Virus record (IMG/VR): IMGVR_UViG_3300042868_005645
Location: 1-55,223 of that record
Direction: 5' to 3' (one strand)
Source of the DNA: a virus
Length of the DNA stretch: 55,223 nt
A program made the position numbers and the translations under genes. Shown here piece after piece: positions 1 through 7,308 of the stretch (positions are counted from its first letter, which is position 1; each line of letters starts with the position of its first letter). The notes beneath the pieces are model-generated. The model was not told the DNA's origin, ran no database searches, and was given only the letters and a program-made list of their open reading frames with translations.

Positions 1-67
1 ACGTGGGTTCGAACAGACATGCTGGGGGTGGACGTGGAGAGTGCCTGTCATTTCTAGAACCTGAAAA

Positions 68-134
68 ACCTGGTTGACAAAGTGGTTGTAGACGAAAAAC
101 AACACGAATCAAAGACCTGGTTGACAAAGTGGTT
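68..134. repeat. 20-bp direct repeat left of the DnaA-box cluster
   Basis: The sequence acctggttgacaaagtggtt occurs at 68-87 and again, identically, at 115-134, a 47-bp period. Each copy contains TTGACA, but no convincing -10 element follows at 16-18 bp, so I do not call them promoters. Their position directly before the DnaA boxes suggests they belong to the same origin-like region. Positions 1-67 hold nothing I recognise. Confidence 0.75.
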
Positions 135-143
135 ATTGCAGAG

Positions 144-195
144 TTATCCACAGGTTATCCACAGCCAAGAAAAAGTTATCCACAGGATATCCACA
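144..195 (+). other. Cluster of four DnaA boxes (origin-like)
   Basis: TTATCCACA, the strongest E. coli-type DnaA box, occurs exactly at 144-152, 155-163 and 176-184, and a one-mismatch copy (ATATCCACA) lies at 187-195. All four point the same way. Their starts are 11, 21 and 11 bp apart, that is one, two and one helical turns, so DnaA would bind one face of the DNA. T4-like phages do not normally rely on host DnaA, so this is unusual in this context. It could instead be a titration site for host DnaA. Confidence 0.8.
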
Positions 196-202
196 ATGGA
201 AA

Positions 203-504
203 ACCGGTAGAGACCGCTTTGACTTTAGGGTCTTTGAATTTTCAGACACTGTGGCTCTATTACAACAGCGTAATAGGTCTAGGTTGACAGGGTCAGAGGG
301 CCCGCACCGGTAGCGACCGGTCAGCATGTAGACACATTACCGGTCGGCACCGGTTACAGTTTAACTAGAATACCGGTAACTACCGGTTATTTTAGACACG
401 ATTTCCCACTATACCGGTCGGTACCGAACCACTCGTTACCGGTTATATGTGGCATTTTCACTACGATTTTATATGGTTTTGAAACGATACCGGTTGACAC
501 CGAT
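203..504. repeat. Iteron-like array of ACCGGT-N4-ACCGGT
   Basis: Seven ACCGGT hexamers start pairs at 203, 306, 339, 372, 413, 438 and 489. In six of them a second ACCGGT or a one/two-mismatch copy follows exactly 10 bp later, for example 306/316, 339/349 and 372/382. The pairs at 306, 339 and 372 are exactly 33 bp apart. ACCGGT is itself a palindrome, so each pair looks like a site for a cooperatively bound dimer on one face of the helix. With the neighbouring DnaA boxes this resembles the iteron part of a plasmid-type origin. No gene is supported in 1-540. Confidence 0.75.
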
Positions 505-540
505 GAGAGGCATAGTTCAAATACTCGCCCCTACTCTCTG

Positions 541-750
541 CTATTCGCCCCGTCTACGACTCTCACGCTTGATGGCCTCTACTTCTTGTCGCACACTCAT
601 GTCCATTCTGCTCCAACGTATGATCATTGATGCCAACTTGCCTGCTACCCATACCCAACGACCCTTTTCAGTGGTGTATCTACCAGGCGCTAGACGTAGC
701 AGTGCTGACACCAATTCAATGCTTGCACGACGATGTTCTTCTTGACTCAT
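541..750 (-). CDS. Small basic hypothetical protein, 69 aa
   Basis: This open frame encodes a 69-residue soluble protein rich in Arg and Glu, with a tryptophan-rich middle (RWVWVAGK) and a charged C-terminal helix. I do not recognise a family. It ends at the edge of the ACCGGT repeat array, so it could encode a protein acting there, but that is only inference from position. No strong ribosome binding site is visible upstream of the ATG at 750. Confidence 0.45.
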   Translation of the reverse strand: MSQEEHRRASIELVSALLRLAPGRYTTEKGRWVWVAGKLASMIIRWSRMDMSVRQEVEAIKRESRRRGE

Positions 751-780
751 GCACGTATTTACAGGAAATCTAGGCTTTCG

Positions 781-1154
781 CGCAGCGGGGCCTAACCATG
801 TATGAAGGTCTGTGACCGTAAGCCAGTGTTCTATGTGTAAAACCCCAGGACCGCACAGCGGGGCCTAATGCTCTTATATGTGTCTGAGAGGATCTCTGCT
901 GTGCAGGAGACTCCTTATGCGTATATGCTTACGCAATGAGTCCGGTCACTAGGTCGGCGTTGGGATCTACAGCATCACAGCAGTCACCATAGCGTAACAT
1001 GAACTCAGTGTGCAGTTTATTGTTGATATCCAATGTGAATCTAGTACGGTTCAAGTGTACACTGTAAGCGATATTGTGCATGCCTAGCCATGAAAGTACC
1101 TGTGTAAACTTAGAATTTTCTGTTAAAATGTAATACTGCACAGCGGGGCCTTGA
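781..1154. repeat. Three copies of a GC-rich 13-mer (AGCGGGGCCTWA)
   Basis: CAGCGGGGCCT with flanking similarity occurs near 783-795, 855-867 and 1140-1153. The second and third copies also share the preceding GCA. In minus orientation the copies at 1140 and 855 read AGGCCCCGCTGTG, placing an AGG-type Shine-Dalgarno just before a GTG. A fourth copy of the core (cagcggggcctaa) lies inside the Sm-like gene near 39210. In a moderately AT-rich genome this is more than expected by chance. 751-928 otherwise holds nothing convincing. Confidence 0.5.
929..1141 (-). CDS. Small hypothetical protein, 70 aa
   Basis: The frame reads as a coherent small protein (SKFTQVLSWLGMHNIAYS, then RTRFTLDINNKL). I chose the GTG at 1141 as start because an AGG lies just upstream and it begins after the stop of the membrane protein gene at 1162; an ATG at 1216 would overlap that gene. 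Function is unknown. It is probably cotranscribed with the membrane protein. Confidence 0.45.
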   Translation of the reverse strand: MQYYILTENSKFTQVLSWLGMHNIAYSVHLNRTRFTLDINNKLHTEFMLRYGDCCDAVDPNADLVTGLIA

Positions 1155-1161
1155 GTGCAGA

Positions 1162-1329
1162 TCACTTGTCCATGAACACAAACATAGTGACTACGCAAAA
1201 CACCACCACAAACCACAGTGCATATTCAGCCCATGCCTGTTGTTCCTCTTCAGTGGGCTCATGTTCATCACAGACTTTCTTCCAACCAAATTCTTCACTG
1301 CGATCCTGTTCCTCATTGTATTTTACCAT
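1162..1329 (-). CDS. Small single-pass membrane protein, 55 aa
   Basis: An acidic N-terminal half (about residues 1-33) is followed by one strong hydrophobic segment (ALWFVVVFCVVTMFVF) and a short basic end, typical of small phage membrane proteins. The ATG at 1329 is preferred over one seven codons upstream because AAAGGAG sits at good spacing before it. The function is not recognisable. Confidence 0.6.
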   Translation of the reverse strand: MVKYNEEQDRSEEFGWKKVCDEHEPTEEEQQAWAEYALWFVVVFCVVTMFVFMDK

Positions 1330-1460
1330 TGTGTGTTCTCCTTTATACACAGTGTACTTAGTGCAGTTTCAGTGTGGGAGGCCAAAAAAAACCGCGGCGC
1401 TGCCGCTCTGCGGCTATCAGGACTCTTGGCTCCGGACCAAAATGTCGGATAACTACACAT

Positions 1461-2114
1461 ATGATACAACTGTTACCTGCCACTAATACTGTTAGCACTG
1501 AATATCGATTAAACTCGTTGGGATATAGATGCTGTGAGTTCACTAGAGAGTCATTTGATAGCACATGGCTGTTTGGCTGTAGTTATGCCTTTGGTTGGGC
1601 TGTTGCGGAGGAACATACTGTTGGCTATCAGTTGAGCGAGTTATTAGGGGAACCAGTGCTGAATCTAGGGCAAGGTGGCACCAGTATACGCTATCAGGTG
1701 GATCAGTTTGCGTTGTTATTATCACAGGGTTTGCGTCCTCGTCGTGTTGCTGTGATATGGCCCGATCCCAGTCGTTGCACATGGATAGGATCGCAGGGCA
1801 GGCTTCAGCCTAGACTCAGTCAACAACTGCGCTTGGCACATGCAGAGGATGAAGTATATGTTAATACCAGGGCACACTTGGATATACAACAGTTTAGACT
1901 ATTATGTCAGTTCGTGGGTGTTGCCAGTGCAGAACTAACTTGGAGTACGCATACACAGGCTGTGACGTCGGGACCTAAGGGTTTTGAAGATCCTGTATCG
2001 TGGAGTTATCCTGAACTGGATCTGGGTTGGGATCAACAACATCCTGGGCATTTGAGTCATAGGGTGGCCGCCGAAGAGATTGTCCTACAGTTTCAGGGTG
2101 TCAATGTGCCATGA
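1461..2114 (+). CDS. SGNH/GDSL hydrolase-like protein
   Basis: This 217-residue protein has the layout of the SGNH hydrolase-like proteins seen in phages and surface polysaccharide loci: NSLGYR at about 18-23, a block I nucleophile region GCS at 39-41, LNLGQGG at 67-73 (the Gly block), and a GHLSH motif near 199-203 where the family has its catalytic His. The expected enzyme removes or transfers acyl groups on glycans. The open frame extends upstream through 1374, but the ATG at 1461 gives the sensible N-terminus. A paralogue with the same signatures lies at 43510-44211. Its stop overlaps the next ATG (ATGA), so it heads a short operon. Confidence 0.65.
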   Translation: MIQLLPATNTVSTEYRLNSLGYRCCEFTRESFDSTWLFGCSYAFGWAVAEEHTVGYQLSELLGEPVLNLGQGGTSIRYQVDQFALLLSQGLRPRRVAVIWPDPSRCTWIGSQGRLQPRLSQQLRLAHAEDEVYVNTRAHLDIQQFRLLCQFVGVASAELTWSTHTQAVTSGPKGFEDPVSWSYPELDLGWDQQHPGHLSHRVAAEEIVLQFQGVNVP

Positions 2115-2308
2115 AAGCCTTGTGTTATCGTGCAAGACTGCACACACCCTGGGACGACCACTGCTACAATCTCATGATTAAATTGGGAGGGTGGAGCACC
2201 ATAGGCATCATCACCATAGACTACTATGTGCCTGAAGATCGCAGTTTTTTGTTGGTGTTGAGTCATCCTGAGTTAGAACGGCGTGAGAGTCAAGACTATA
2301 TTATTTGA
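2111..2308 (+). CDS. Small hypothetical protein, 65 aa
   Basis: The ATG overlaps the stop of the SGNH-like gene in the ATGA form used throughout this genome, which supports translation. The protein is compact and aromatic, with a central hydrophobic stretch (STIGIITIDYYV). I do not recognise it. It may be a small partner of the SGNH-like protein. Confidence 0.55.
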   Translation: MKALCYRARLHTPWDDHCYNLMIKLGGWSTIGIITIDYYVPEDRSFLLVLSHPELERRESQDYII

Positions 2309-2319
2309 CGAGGTCACAG

Positions 2320-2327
2320 TGTAAATA
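2320..2327 (+). promoter_or_regulatory. T4-late-type promoter, near-leaderless
   Basis: TGTAAATA lies 5 bp before the ATG at 2333. This is the spacing seen at several other late-type elements here and would put the transcript start at or next to the start codon. No Shine-Dalgarno is visible for the gene. Confidence 0.45.
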
Positions 2328-2332
2328 CCTGC

Positions 2333-3370
2333 ATGAATGAATTCTTTAGACCTACATATAATGAAGCCCAGGGACCACAGCGTATTGCCAGCCAAACAAG
2401 ACCCTGGCACTTGCCGGAACTCACAGTCTACATCACAGATAGTTGTAGCCTGAGTTGCCAAGGTTGCATTACCTATAACAACTATGCCCTGGGTGGGCAC
2501 CTTGAGTTAACAGAGCAAGTTCGAAGTCGCATGTCTGCATGGGCACAGACTGTAAGTGCAGACAGACTCTACATCATAGGCGGAGAACCTTTGAGCCATC
2601 CTGATTTGGCTCTGTGGATGAACTTCGTCGCTGAACTATGGCCCAAGAGTCGTTGGACCGTGGTCACCAATGGGCGAGGCCTAGAACAGCGTAGTCAAGA
2701 AGTGGCTGGTTGGTTAGAACAGGGTTGGGATTTAGAAATATCCAGCCATAGTGAGGCGGATTACACCACAGCACGAGCCTGGTGGTCAAGCATGGTGACA
2801 GAGTTAGCAGACAGGGTCAAACATGGTCAAGAACGTGACCGTCATGGAGTCACAGAGTATTGGTTAGACAGTGAGGGTAGGCCCATGATGCAGATTGGCC
2901 TAAGGGATCACTTCTATGCGCCCACGCACACAGTAACAGATCGGGGCACACTGGCATGGAATCCATTAACATCACCCAAGTCTACCCACAGAAATTGTGA
3001 CGCCAAAGCGTGTACACATTTGGTCAACGGTGTTATGTATCGCTGTCCTGTGCAGGCTACCTTGCCCAGACTCAGTGAGCGTTACACTATAGAAGGTGTT
3101 GCTGGTGAGATAGCCAGCAAGGATTTGGGCTACGATCCACTCAAGCCCAGGATGTCTTTGAGCACATGGATGTCAATGTTAACCTCCAGCACTGAGCAGT
3201 GCAGACTCTGCGAGTGGCCCAGGGCAATGACAGCCCTAGGCGACCCAACAGCAAAGAAAATTAAGTTAATTCGAAGAGTTAACCCAGATAGTCCAACCAC
3301 TGCTCTGGAACACCCTGCCAACCTTGACGGCGACGAGCACTGGCCAGAGCCCAGTAATCAGGCTTCGTAG
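2333..3370 (+). CDS. Radical SAM protein with SPASM-like C-terminus
   Basis: At 345 aa this has the radical SAM signature Cx3Cx2C (C38, C42, C45 in CSLSCQGC), which binds the 4Fe-4S cluster that cleaves S-adenosylmethionine, and the GGEP motif at 83-86. Further cysteines at 222, 227, 238, 290 and 293 suggest an auxiliary SPASM/twitch-type cluster. Substrate is unknown. Its neighbours (SGNH-like, epimerase) suggest modification of a surface glycan or a small peptide, by inference only. Its last 92 bp overlap convergently with the HNH gene. Confidence 0.8.
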   Translation: MNEFFRPTYNEAQGPQRIASQTRPWHLPELTVYITDSCSLSCQGCITYNNYALGGHLELTEQVRSRMSAWAQTVSADRLYIIGGEPLSHPDLALWMNFVAELWPKSRWTVVTNGRGLEQRSQEVAGWLEQGWDLEISSHSEADYTTARAWWSSMVTELADRVKHGQERDRHGVTEYWLDSEGRPMMQIGLRDHFYAPTHTVTDRGTLAWNPLTSPKSTHRNCDAKACTHLVNGVMYRCPVQATLPRLSERYTIEGVAGEIASKDLGYDPLKPRMSLSTWMSMLTSSTEQCRLCEWPRAMTALGDPTAKKIKLIRRVNPDSPTTALEHPANLDGDEHWPEPSNQAS

Positions 3371-3791
3371 GCTTGGTACGGGGCACAATCTTTTTGTTGT
3401 TGCCCTTGCTGGCATTACATGGACCACAGGCAGTGACACAGTTGGTAAACGTAGTCTTACCGCCGTGACTTACTGGTAGTACGTGGTCCACAGTGGCATT
3501 ACGTCGATCCACTGCACAGCCACAGTATTGGCAACTCCAGTTATCGCGCAGGAACAAATTGCCCTTAGAGAAACGCACAGTGCTCTTGGGTTTTTGGCGA
3601 TCATGCAACATCATCACAGCAGGCACAGCAGTTTCCCAACGTGCTGAACGTACGATCCAAGAGTCGTAGTAACTCAATACATAGGCCTTGTCCAAGACCA
3701 TGTATTTGATTGCATCTTCCCAACTTAGTGTGCTCAAAGGCAAGTAACTAACTGGTTGTGCGTCTGTATTGAGTAATAGTGTAGTGCTCAT
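3279..3791 (-). CDS. HNH endonuclease
   Basis: A 170-residue HNH nuclease. The C-terminal half shows the zinc-ribbon HNH fold: CQYC (87-90), VDHVLPVSHGG with the catalytic His at 103, N117, and a second zinc pair C122/C125 in CGPCN. HNH enzymes cut DNA using a single metal ion; in phages they act as homing, packaging-linked or defence-related nucleases. I placed the start at 3791 because upstream sequence of the open frame reads as antisense of YqgE and because a sigma70 promoter ends at 3802. The N-terminal domain (1-75) resembles that of stand-alone phage and bacterial HNH proteins. Confidence 0.85.
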   Translation of the reverse strand: MSTTLLLNTDAQPVSYLPLSTLSWEDAIKYMVLDKAYVLSYYDSWIVRSARWETAVPAVMMLHDRQKPKSTVRFSKGNLFLRDNWSCQYCGCAVDRRNATVDHVLPVSHGGKTTFTNCVTACGPCNASKGNNKKIVPRTKPTKPDYWALASARRRQGWQGVPEQWLDYLG

Positions 3792-3801
3792 AATGTTGTC
3801 A

Positions 3802-3830
3802 ATTATACTAGATTTCGAAGAGTTTGTCAA
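3802..3830 (-). promoter_or_regulatory. Sigma70 promoter for the HNH gene
   Basis: On the minus strand TTGACA (3825-3830), a 17-bp spacer and TATAAT (3802-3807) are all exact consensus. It lies inside the end of the YqgE gene and fires into the HNH gene, with the expected transcript start only a few bases before the ATG at 3791. Confidence 0.8.
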
Positions 3831-4347
3831 CTGCTTGTTGTGTGGCTGAATCCAAGGCTTGATGCCAAACCACTTCAGGTCTACGACGATCCCAAAGTAA
3901 TTCTTCTTGAAAATCGGTGACCATCCAACCTGCACTGTCTTTGAGTTCGCGATCCAATTGTCCCGGAGCCCATCCTGAATAGCCCAACATCAAACGCCAA
4001 TTTTCAGGTTCGTCACCTCTGCTCAGTCTGGTCAACATGCTGACATGACTGCTCAAAGATATATTACTGTGCGTGACTAACTGTGTATTGGCTGTACGCC
4101 ATTCCGTAGTGTGTGCTAGTATTAGCGCACTGGGATTTACAGGTCCGCCTACAAATAAAGGCACATTGGTTCGCCAAGCAATATTGTGATGTTCAGCCAG
4201 GTCGCCGCAGTTCTTGGCACTGGGTTTGTTGATGATTAAGCCAGCATAATTATCTTGGTTACATTCGTATAACCAAATAACTGTCTTACTCCAGAAAGGA
4301 TCTTTCTGGTTGGGGGTTGCAACCAGAAGTTTGCCCAAGTACTGCAT
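3808..4347 (-). CDS. yqgE: YqgE/AlgH family protein (DUF179)
   Basis: A full-length (179 aa) member of the YqgE/AlgH family. Visible family marks are the N-terminal GKLLVATPNQKDPFW, the GGP motif at 67-69 and the diagnostic LGYSGWAPGQLDREL at 121-135. The bacterial family has no settled biochemical function; it has been linked to transcriptional control in Pseudomonas. In a phage this looks like a captured host regulator. It follows the basic 78-residue gene by 2 bp and ends inside the promoter of the HNH gene. Confidence 0.9.
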   Translation of the reverse strand: MQYLGKLLVATPNQKDPFWSKTVIWLYECNQDNYAGLIINKPSAKNCGDLAEHHNIAWRTNVPLFVGGPVNPSALILAHTTEWRTANTQLVTHSNISLSSHVSMLTRLSRGDEPENWRLMLGYSGWAPGQLDRELKDSAGWMVTDFQEELLWDRRRPEVVWHQALDSATQQAVDKLFEI

Positions 4348-4349
4348 GA

Positions 4350-4586
4350 TTAACTGTAATCAGGTAATGGGCCGCCATATTTTTTGCCTTTGATCTTCTT
4401 ACCGCCTACGGTGATTCTTTTCTTGCCCACTAAGTGGCTTTTCTTTCCGTCGCGACTGCGAAGACCCTGGCTCTTACAACTGGCGAGGTTAGACGCCCCT
4501 AGTTCGTCATCGGGCTTGGTACTGACGCAGAGTTTCCTAGAGGCTTTCTCTAATGCCAGTCCTTCTGTGATATCTTTGATCTTCAT
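4350..4586 (-). CDS. Small basic protein, candidate internal virion protein
   Basis: A 78-residue protein with N-terminus MKIKDITEGLALEK, matching the tag shared by several late proteins here and containing ITE/G, a T4 gp21-like cleavage site. The rest is strongly basic (GKKSHLVGKK, GGKKIKGKKYGG), as expected for a DNA-associated internal head protein. An exact TATAAATA late promoter on the minus strand ends 5 bp before the ATG. Function as a packaged protein is inference. Confidence 0.65.
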   Translation of the reverse strand: MKIKDITEGLALEKASRKLCVSTKPDDELGASNLASCKSQGLRSRDGKKSHLVGKKRITVGGKKIKGKKYGGPLPDYS

Positions 4587-4590
4587 ATGT

Positions 4591-5424
4591 TTATTTATAC
4601 TGAGTGTCTAACCAATTGTAAACAGTGAGCCAGTCACGTGATCCTATGGTGCTTTTTAGTTTAGTTAAGTCAGCACAGGTATGGGTGCGGAACGAGTGCG
4701 GATCTGGTATGGATTCATAATCAATGACTGCTCCTTCACGCTCTGCAATGTCTTCGGCAATTTCTAAAAATGTATAGGCCTGCCCTGAGCCCACGTTCCA
4801 GATGCCCGAGCCGTTGACTGTTTCAATGAAGTCTGTATGCAAGCGACAAACATCGCCTACCCAGGTAAAGTCCCTGCGTAGGTTGTCAGCACCTCGATAC
4901 ACTGTGACCCGGCCATGCTGTTGTGCCTCTTTGATCCATTTGTCAATAACGTTGGCTCTGCTGCCACGCAGGGCCATGCGTTCACCGTAGACATTGAAGT
5001 AGCGAAAGCCCTGCACCATGATGTTCAAGGGCTGATCAAACACCCAACGGTCAAATAGATACTTGCTCCAAGCATAGGGGTTGTCTGGATGGCACATGGC
5101 AAACTCTGTGAAGTCTTTACTGCGTCCATAGACACTACTGGTGCTGGCATACTGTAGGTGTACCCCTAACTGGTTACATTCTGTAAACAGCCAACGGCTA
5201 AAGTCATAGTTCTGTTTAAGACACTTTTCCACGTCAGTCTCAGTGATATCTGCTACTGCGCCAAGATGTATGACCCAGTCATAGAGATCCACTCTGGGCC
5301 AATTATCAGGATTAGGATCCCAGTCCCAGCCTTCTACAATGTAACCTTGCCCTTGGCACCACAGCATCATGTTGGTGCCAATAAAGCCTTTATGGCCAGT
5401 GATTAATATTTTGGTTCGCTTCAT
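4591..5424 (-). CDS. NAD-dependent sugar-nucleotide epimerase (extended SDR)
   Basis: A 277-residue extended short-chain dehydrogenase. It shows GxxGxxG for NAD(P) at 10-16 (GHKGFIG), the active-site Ser region ASTSSVYG at 93-100, and YxxxK with Y117 and K121. GFRYFNVYGERM resembles ADP-heptose 6-epimerase (HldD/RfaD), so an epimerase acting on a nucleotide sugar for lipopolysaccharide or glycan is likely; other substrates cannot be excluded. Its start overlaps the end of the upstream gene by one base, and its stop region contains the late promoter of the next gene. Confidence 0.85.
   Translation of the reverse strand: MKRTKILITGHKGFIGTNMMLWCQGQGYIVEGWDWDPNPDNWPRVDLYDWVIHLGAVADITETDVEKCLKQNYDFSRWLFTECNQLGVHLQYASTSSVYGRSKDFTEFAMCHPDNPYAWSKYLFDRWVFDQPLNIMVQGFRYFNVYGERMALRGSRANVIDKWIKEAQQHGRVTVYRGADNLRRDFTWVGDVCRLHTDFIETVNGSGIWNVGSGQAYTFLEIAEDIAEREGAVIDYESIPDPHSFRTHTCADLTKLKSTIGSRDWLTVYNWLDTQYK
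4592..4599 (-). promoter_or_regulatory. Late promoter TATAAATA
   Basis: Exact T4-type late element on the minus strand, 5 bp from the ATG at 4586. If transcription starts about six bases after the element, as in T4, the mRNA begins at the AUG. Confidence 0.65.
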
Positions 5425-5975
5425 TAAGGTATACCTTGCTCAATGGTGTGCATGATATCTTTTTGGAGTGTGTTGTTGTACACAGTTTTTTGAGTTATAG
5501 GCCCGGCAATGGGCACAATCTGATCAGCAGTGACTTTGACCACTACACCGTCGCCCAAGGCAGTATGATTGGCCAAAATAGTAGCACGATCCAAAACAAA
5601 TACTCCGTCTTTCATAGGCACAATTATGATATCTGCAACATCCTGTGCAGACAGTGCTCGATTATTGGTGCCCATGCTGTTATTGAGTTTGATAGAATAG
5701 TTCTTGCGATACTTGCCTTTTTTGGTGTACATACTGGCAGTCATATTGCTTTTGAGTTCGATATCGATGCCATGCCTGCTCCAAACAAAGTCCTTGTGAA
5801 CTTCGCCTACGTATTTGAGTTTAGGATCATTGCTGTGTTTTTCCACAGTCTTTTCAATGATTAGCCCTTTGAGAAAACGCCATTGGGCATCGTTGAAATC
5901 GTCCAAACTGTTACCAAAATCTATGATAGTTTGCCAATCCCATTGCTTGATGTCCGTGATAATTTGGTTATTCAT
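5424..5975 (-). CDS. Hypothetical protein, possible PD-(D/E)XK nuclease
   Basis: A 183-residue protein preceded by a good AAGGA ribosome site. I do not recognise it firmly. GIDIELKSN could be the (D/E)xK part of a PD-(D/E)XK nuclease fold, with an acidic region upstream, and the YTKKGKYRKNYSIKLNN stretch is basic. It is the first gene of the minus-strand epimerase operon and is divergent from the lipoprotein at 6049, sharing a bidirectional promoter region. Confidence 0.6.
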   Translation of the reverse strand: MNNQIITDIKQWDWQTIIDFGNSLDDFNDAQWRFLKGLIIEKTVEKHSNDPKLKYVGEVHKDFVWSRHGIDIELKSNMTASMYTKKGKYRKNYSIKLNNSMGTNNRALSAQDVADIIIVPMKDGVFVLDRATILANHTALGDGVVVKVTADQIVPIAGPITQKTVYNNTLQKDIMHTIEQGIP

Positions 5976-5988
5976 TTAACGATCCTTG

Positions 5989-6017
5989 TTGACAAACTTT
6001 GGTGTTTGTATTATAAT
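5989..6017 (+). promoter_or_regulatory. Consensus sigma70 promoter
   Basis: TTGACA (5989-5994), 17 bp and TATAAT (6012-6017) are all exact consensus, driving the operon starting at 6049. The same AT-rich patch contains a minus-strand TATAAT with a poorer -35 facing the gene at 5975, so it is probably a divergent promoter. Confidence 0.85.
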
Positions 6018-6048
6018 TATACTATCGACAACGACTAGAGAGCAATCT

Positions 6049-6240
6049 ATGAAACTACTTTCGGCAATATTAATTGTTATTACACTTTCAGGCTGTGCCA
6101 GCACAGAGTGGATGACAGCGGACGAACGACATGGTTATAAGCCGTGGGATCCATGCGTTCGTTGTGGTGAGAAGATTATGCAGATTCCTAACAGTCCTTT
6201 TGAAGCACAAATACGTAGAGCAAATGGGGAGCGTTGGTAA
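6049..6240 (+). CDS. Small lipoprotein, 63 aa
   Basis: The N-terminus is a signal peptide with lipobox LSGC (lipidated Cys at residue 15), so the mature protein is a short membrane-anchored peptide of about 49 residues containing CVRC. ATG 6049 was chosen because the sequence upstream is promoter. The stop overlaps the next start. Function unknown; small lipoproteins in phages can be superinfection-exclusion or lysis factors. Confidence 0.7.
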   Translation: MKLLSAILIVITLSGCASTEWMTADERHGYKPWDPCVRCGEKIMQIPNSPFEAQIRRANGERW

Positions 6241-6569
6241 TGGAAGCCGTCAAAGAAATCACAGCGTGGAAGGATGGCACTACAGCCAACCACACCTACT
6301 TGCTGGACGGCAACAATCTAGTTGCCTACATTAAGAAAGGTGAACAGACGCCCTACTACTTTAAGAGCCCAATCAAAGGCTTTTCAAAGACGGGTCGTAA
6401 ATTTGAAACTTTGAAAAAGAATCCTTTCAAGGTCGAGGTTAAGAGTGAATTGCGTGAAGTCAAGGGCAGTAAAGGCAACAGTTATTTTGTAGATGACGAA
6501 GCCCATACCTGCACTTGCCCAGGATTCACATTTAGAGGTTCATGTAAACATATAGGAGTTGAACAATGA
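6240..6569 (+). CDS. SWIM zinc-finger protein
   Basis: This 109-residue protein ends in a SWIM-type zinc finger: C91-x-C93 ... C102-x-H104 (CTCPGF, CKHI). SWIM domains bind DNA or proteins in recombination and helicase complexes. The N-terminal two thirds has no feature I recognise but is basic (KTGRKFETLKKNPFK). Start ATG 6240 overlaps the TAA of the lipoprotein, with GGGGAG upstream. It is in a tightly coupled early operon. Confidence 0.75.
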   Translation: MEAVKEITAWKDGTTANHTYLLDGNNLVAYIKKGEQTPYYFKSPIKGFSKTGRKFETLKKNPFKVEVKSELREVKGSKGNSYFVDDEAHTCTCPGFTFRGSCKHIGVEQ

Positions 6570-6742
6570 AAGATAAATTTTTTGTATGGTTTGGTCGTAA
6601 CCGTAAAACGATTGGATACACTATCGGTGGAGCGAACCTATTGGTTGCATTGAGTCATTTGATTCAAGGCCAATACGGTTTGATGTTGCTGTGGTTGGTC
6701 ATTGGGTTTATGATTATGTTTGATACATGGGAGTTCAAATGA
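6566..6742 (+). CDS. Small membrane protein, 58 aa
   Basis: A short gene overlapping its neighbours on both sides (ATGA at 6566 and again at 6739). It encodes a basic N-terminus (residues 1-14) and one long or two short hydrophobic segments (YTIGGANLLVALSHLI, then YGLMLLWLVIGFMIMF). The function is not recognisable. Confidence 0.65.
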   Translation: MKDKFFVWFGRNRKTIGYTIGGANLLVALSHLIQGQYGLMLLWLVIGFMIMFDTWEFK

Positions 6743-6975
6743 TCGAAGTTTTATTTGCATTGATGATGGTGTCCAAAGCACCAGCCATGCCAGACCAACA
6801 AGTGGCGGTGTTTACTTCTAGAGCACAGTGTATGGCAGAAGCACAGAACATTATCCAACAAGGCCCTAGTGCCTACTGTGTGCCGGTTAACCAACAACCT
6901 AGTCCTGAAGAAGCAATTCGTAGAATGACTAGTTTGATGCAAACTATGATGAAAGAAATGGACAATGTCCGCTAA
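6739..6975 (+). CDS. Hypothetical protein, 78 aa
   Basis: Starts at the ATG overlapping the previous stop; a GTG-like upstream extension is not needed. Residues 1-18 are hydrophobic and could be a signal or anchor segment, followed by a Gln- and Met-rich polar region with two cysteines (C33, C49). The next gene starts inside it. Unknown function. Confidence 0.55.
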   Translation: MIEVLFALMMVSKAPAMPDQQVAVFTSRAQCMAEAQNIIQQGPSAYCVPVNQQPSPEEAIRRMTSLMQTMMKEMDNVR

Positions 6976-7288
6976 GTTGTATGTTGCCTATTGGGATAAC
7001 CTAGGCTTTGAATGTATTTTGGATGTGACCAGTTACGATAAAAAGGCCATGTGGGCCGCACTAAGTGACAAGTCTGTACCAAATGAAATACCGTTGCATC
7101 AAATGATTATGCGAGCCAAATTCAATCCACAACGCTTTCCAGAAATTTGGACGTTTCAATCAGAGGTTGACTTAAAGACATTAATCAAGTACAGTAAGGA
7201 CTTGCCGCAGGAGTTAGTGGACCTGATCCGTGAACATGGCACTAAAGTTTATGTAACGCACAGAGACAAAAACACTGTTATCGTTTAA
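6965..7288 (+). CDS. Hypothetical protein, 107 aa
   Basis: A soluble protein of mixed charge beginning MSAKLYVAYWDNLGFECI, overlapping the upstream gene by 11 bp. No motif I can name. It sits in the same early operon. Confidence 0.6.
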   Translation: MSAKLYVAYWDNLGFECILDVTSYDKKAMWAALSDKSVPNEIPLHQMIMRAKFNPQRFPEIWTFQSEVDLKTLIKYSKDLPQELVDLIREHGTKVYVTHRDKNTVIV

Positions 7289-7308
7289 CCTTCATAAGGA
7301 CATTTAAG

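Noticed and set aside
1-30. GGGTTCGAAC near the left end as the T-arm of a tRNA
   Set aside because: No 5-bp T stem forms around the loop and no acceptor end or anticodon arm fits.
203-504. Repeats read as a CRISPR array
   Set aside because: The repeat is only 6 bp in 16-bp pairs, with irregular 25-103-bp spacing and no long conserved repeat or cas genes.
449-745. Plus-strand open frame opposite the 541-750 gene
   Set aside because: It begins inside the ACCGGT array, has no ribosome site and reads as antisense; the minus frame is the more protein-like.
770-856. 28-codon minus-strand frame starting at a GTG in the GC-rich repeat
   Set aside because: Too short, no homology recognised, composition unremarkable; kept only as part of the repeat description.
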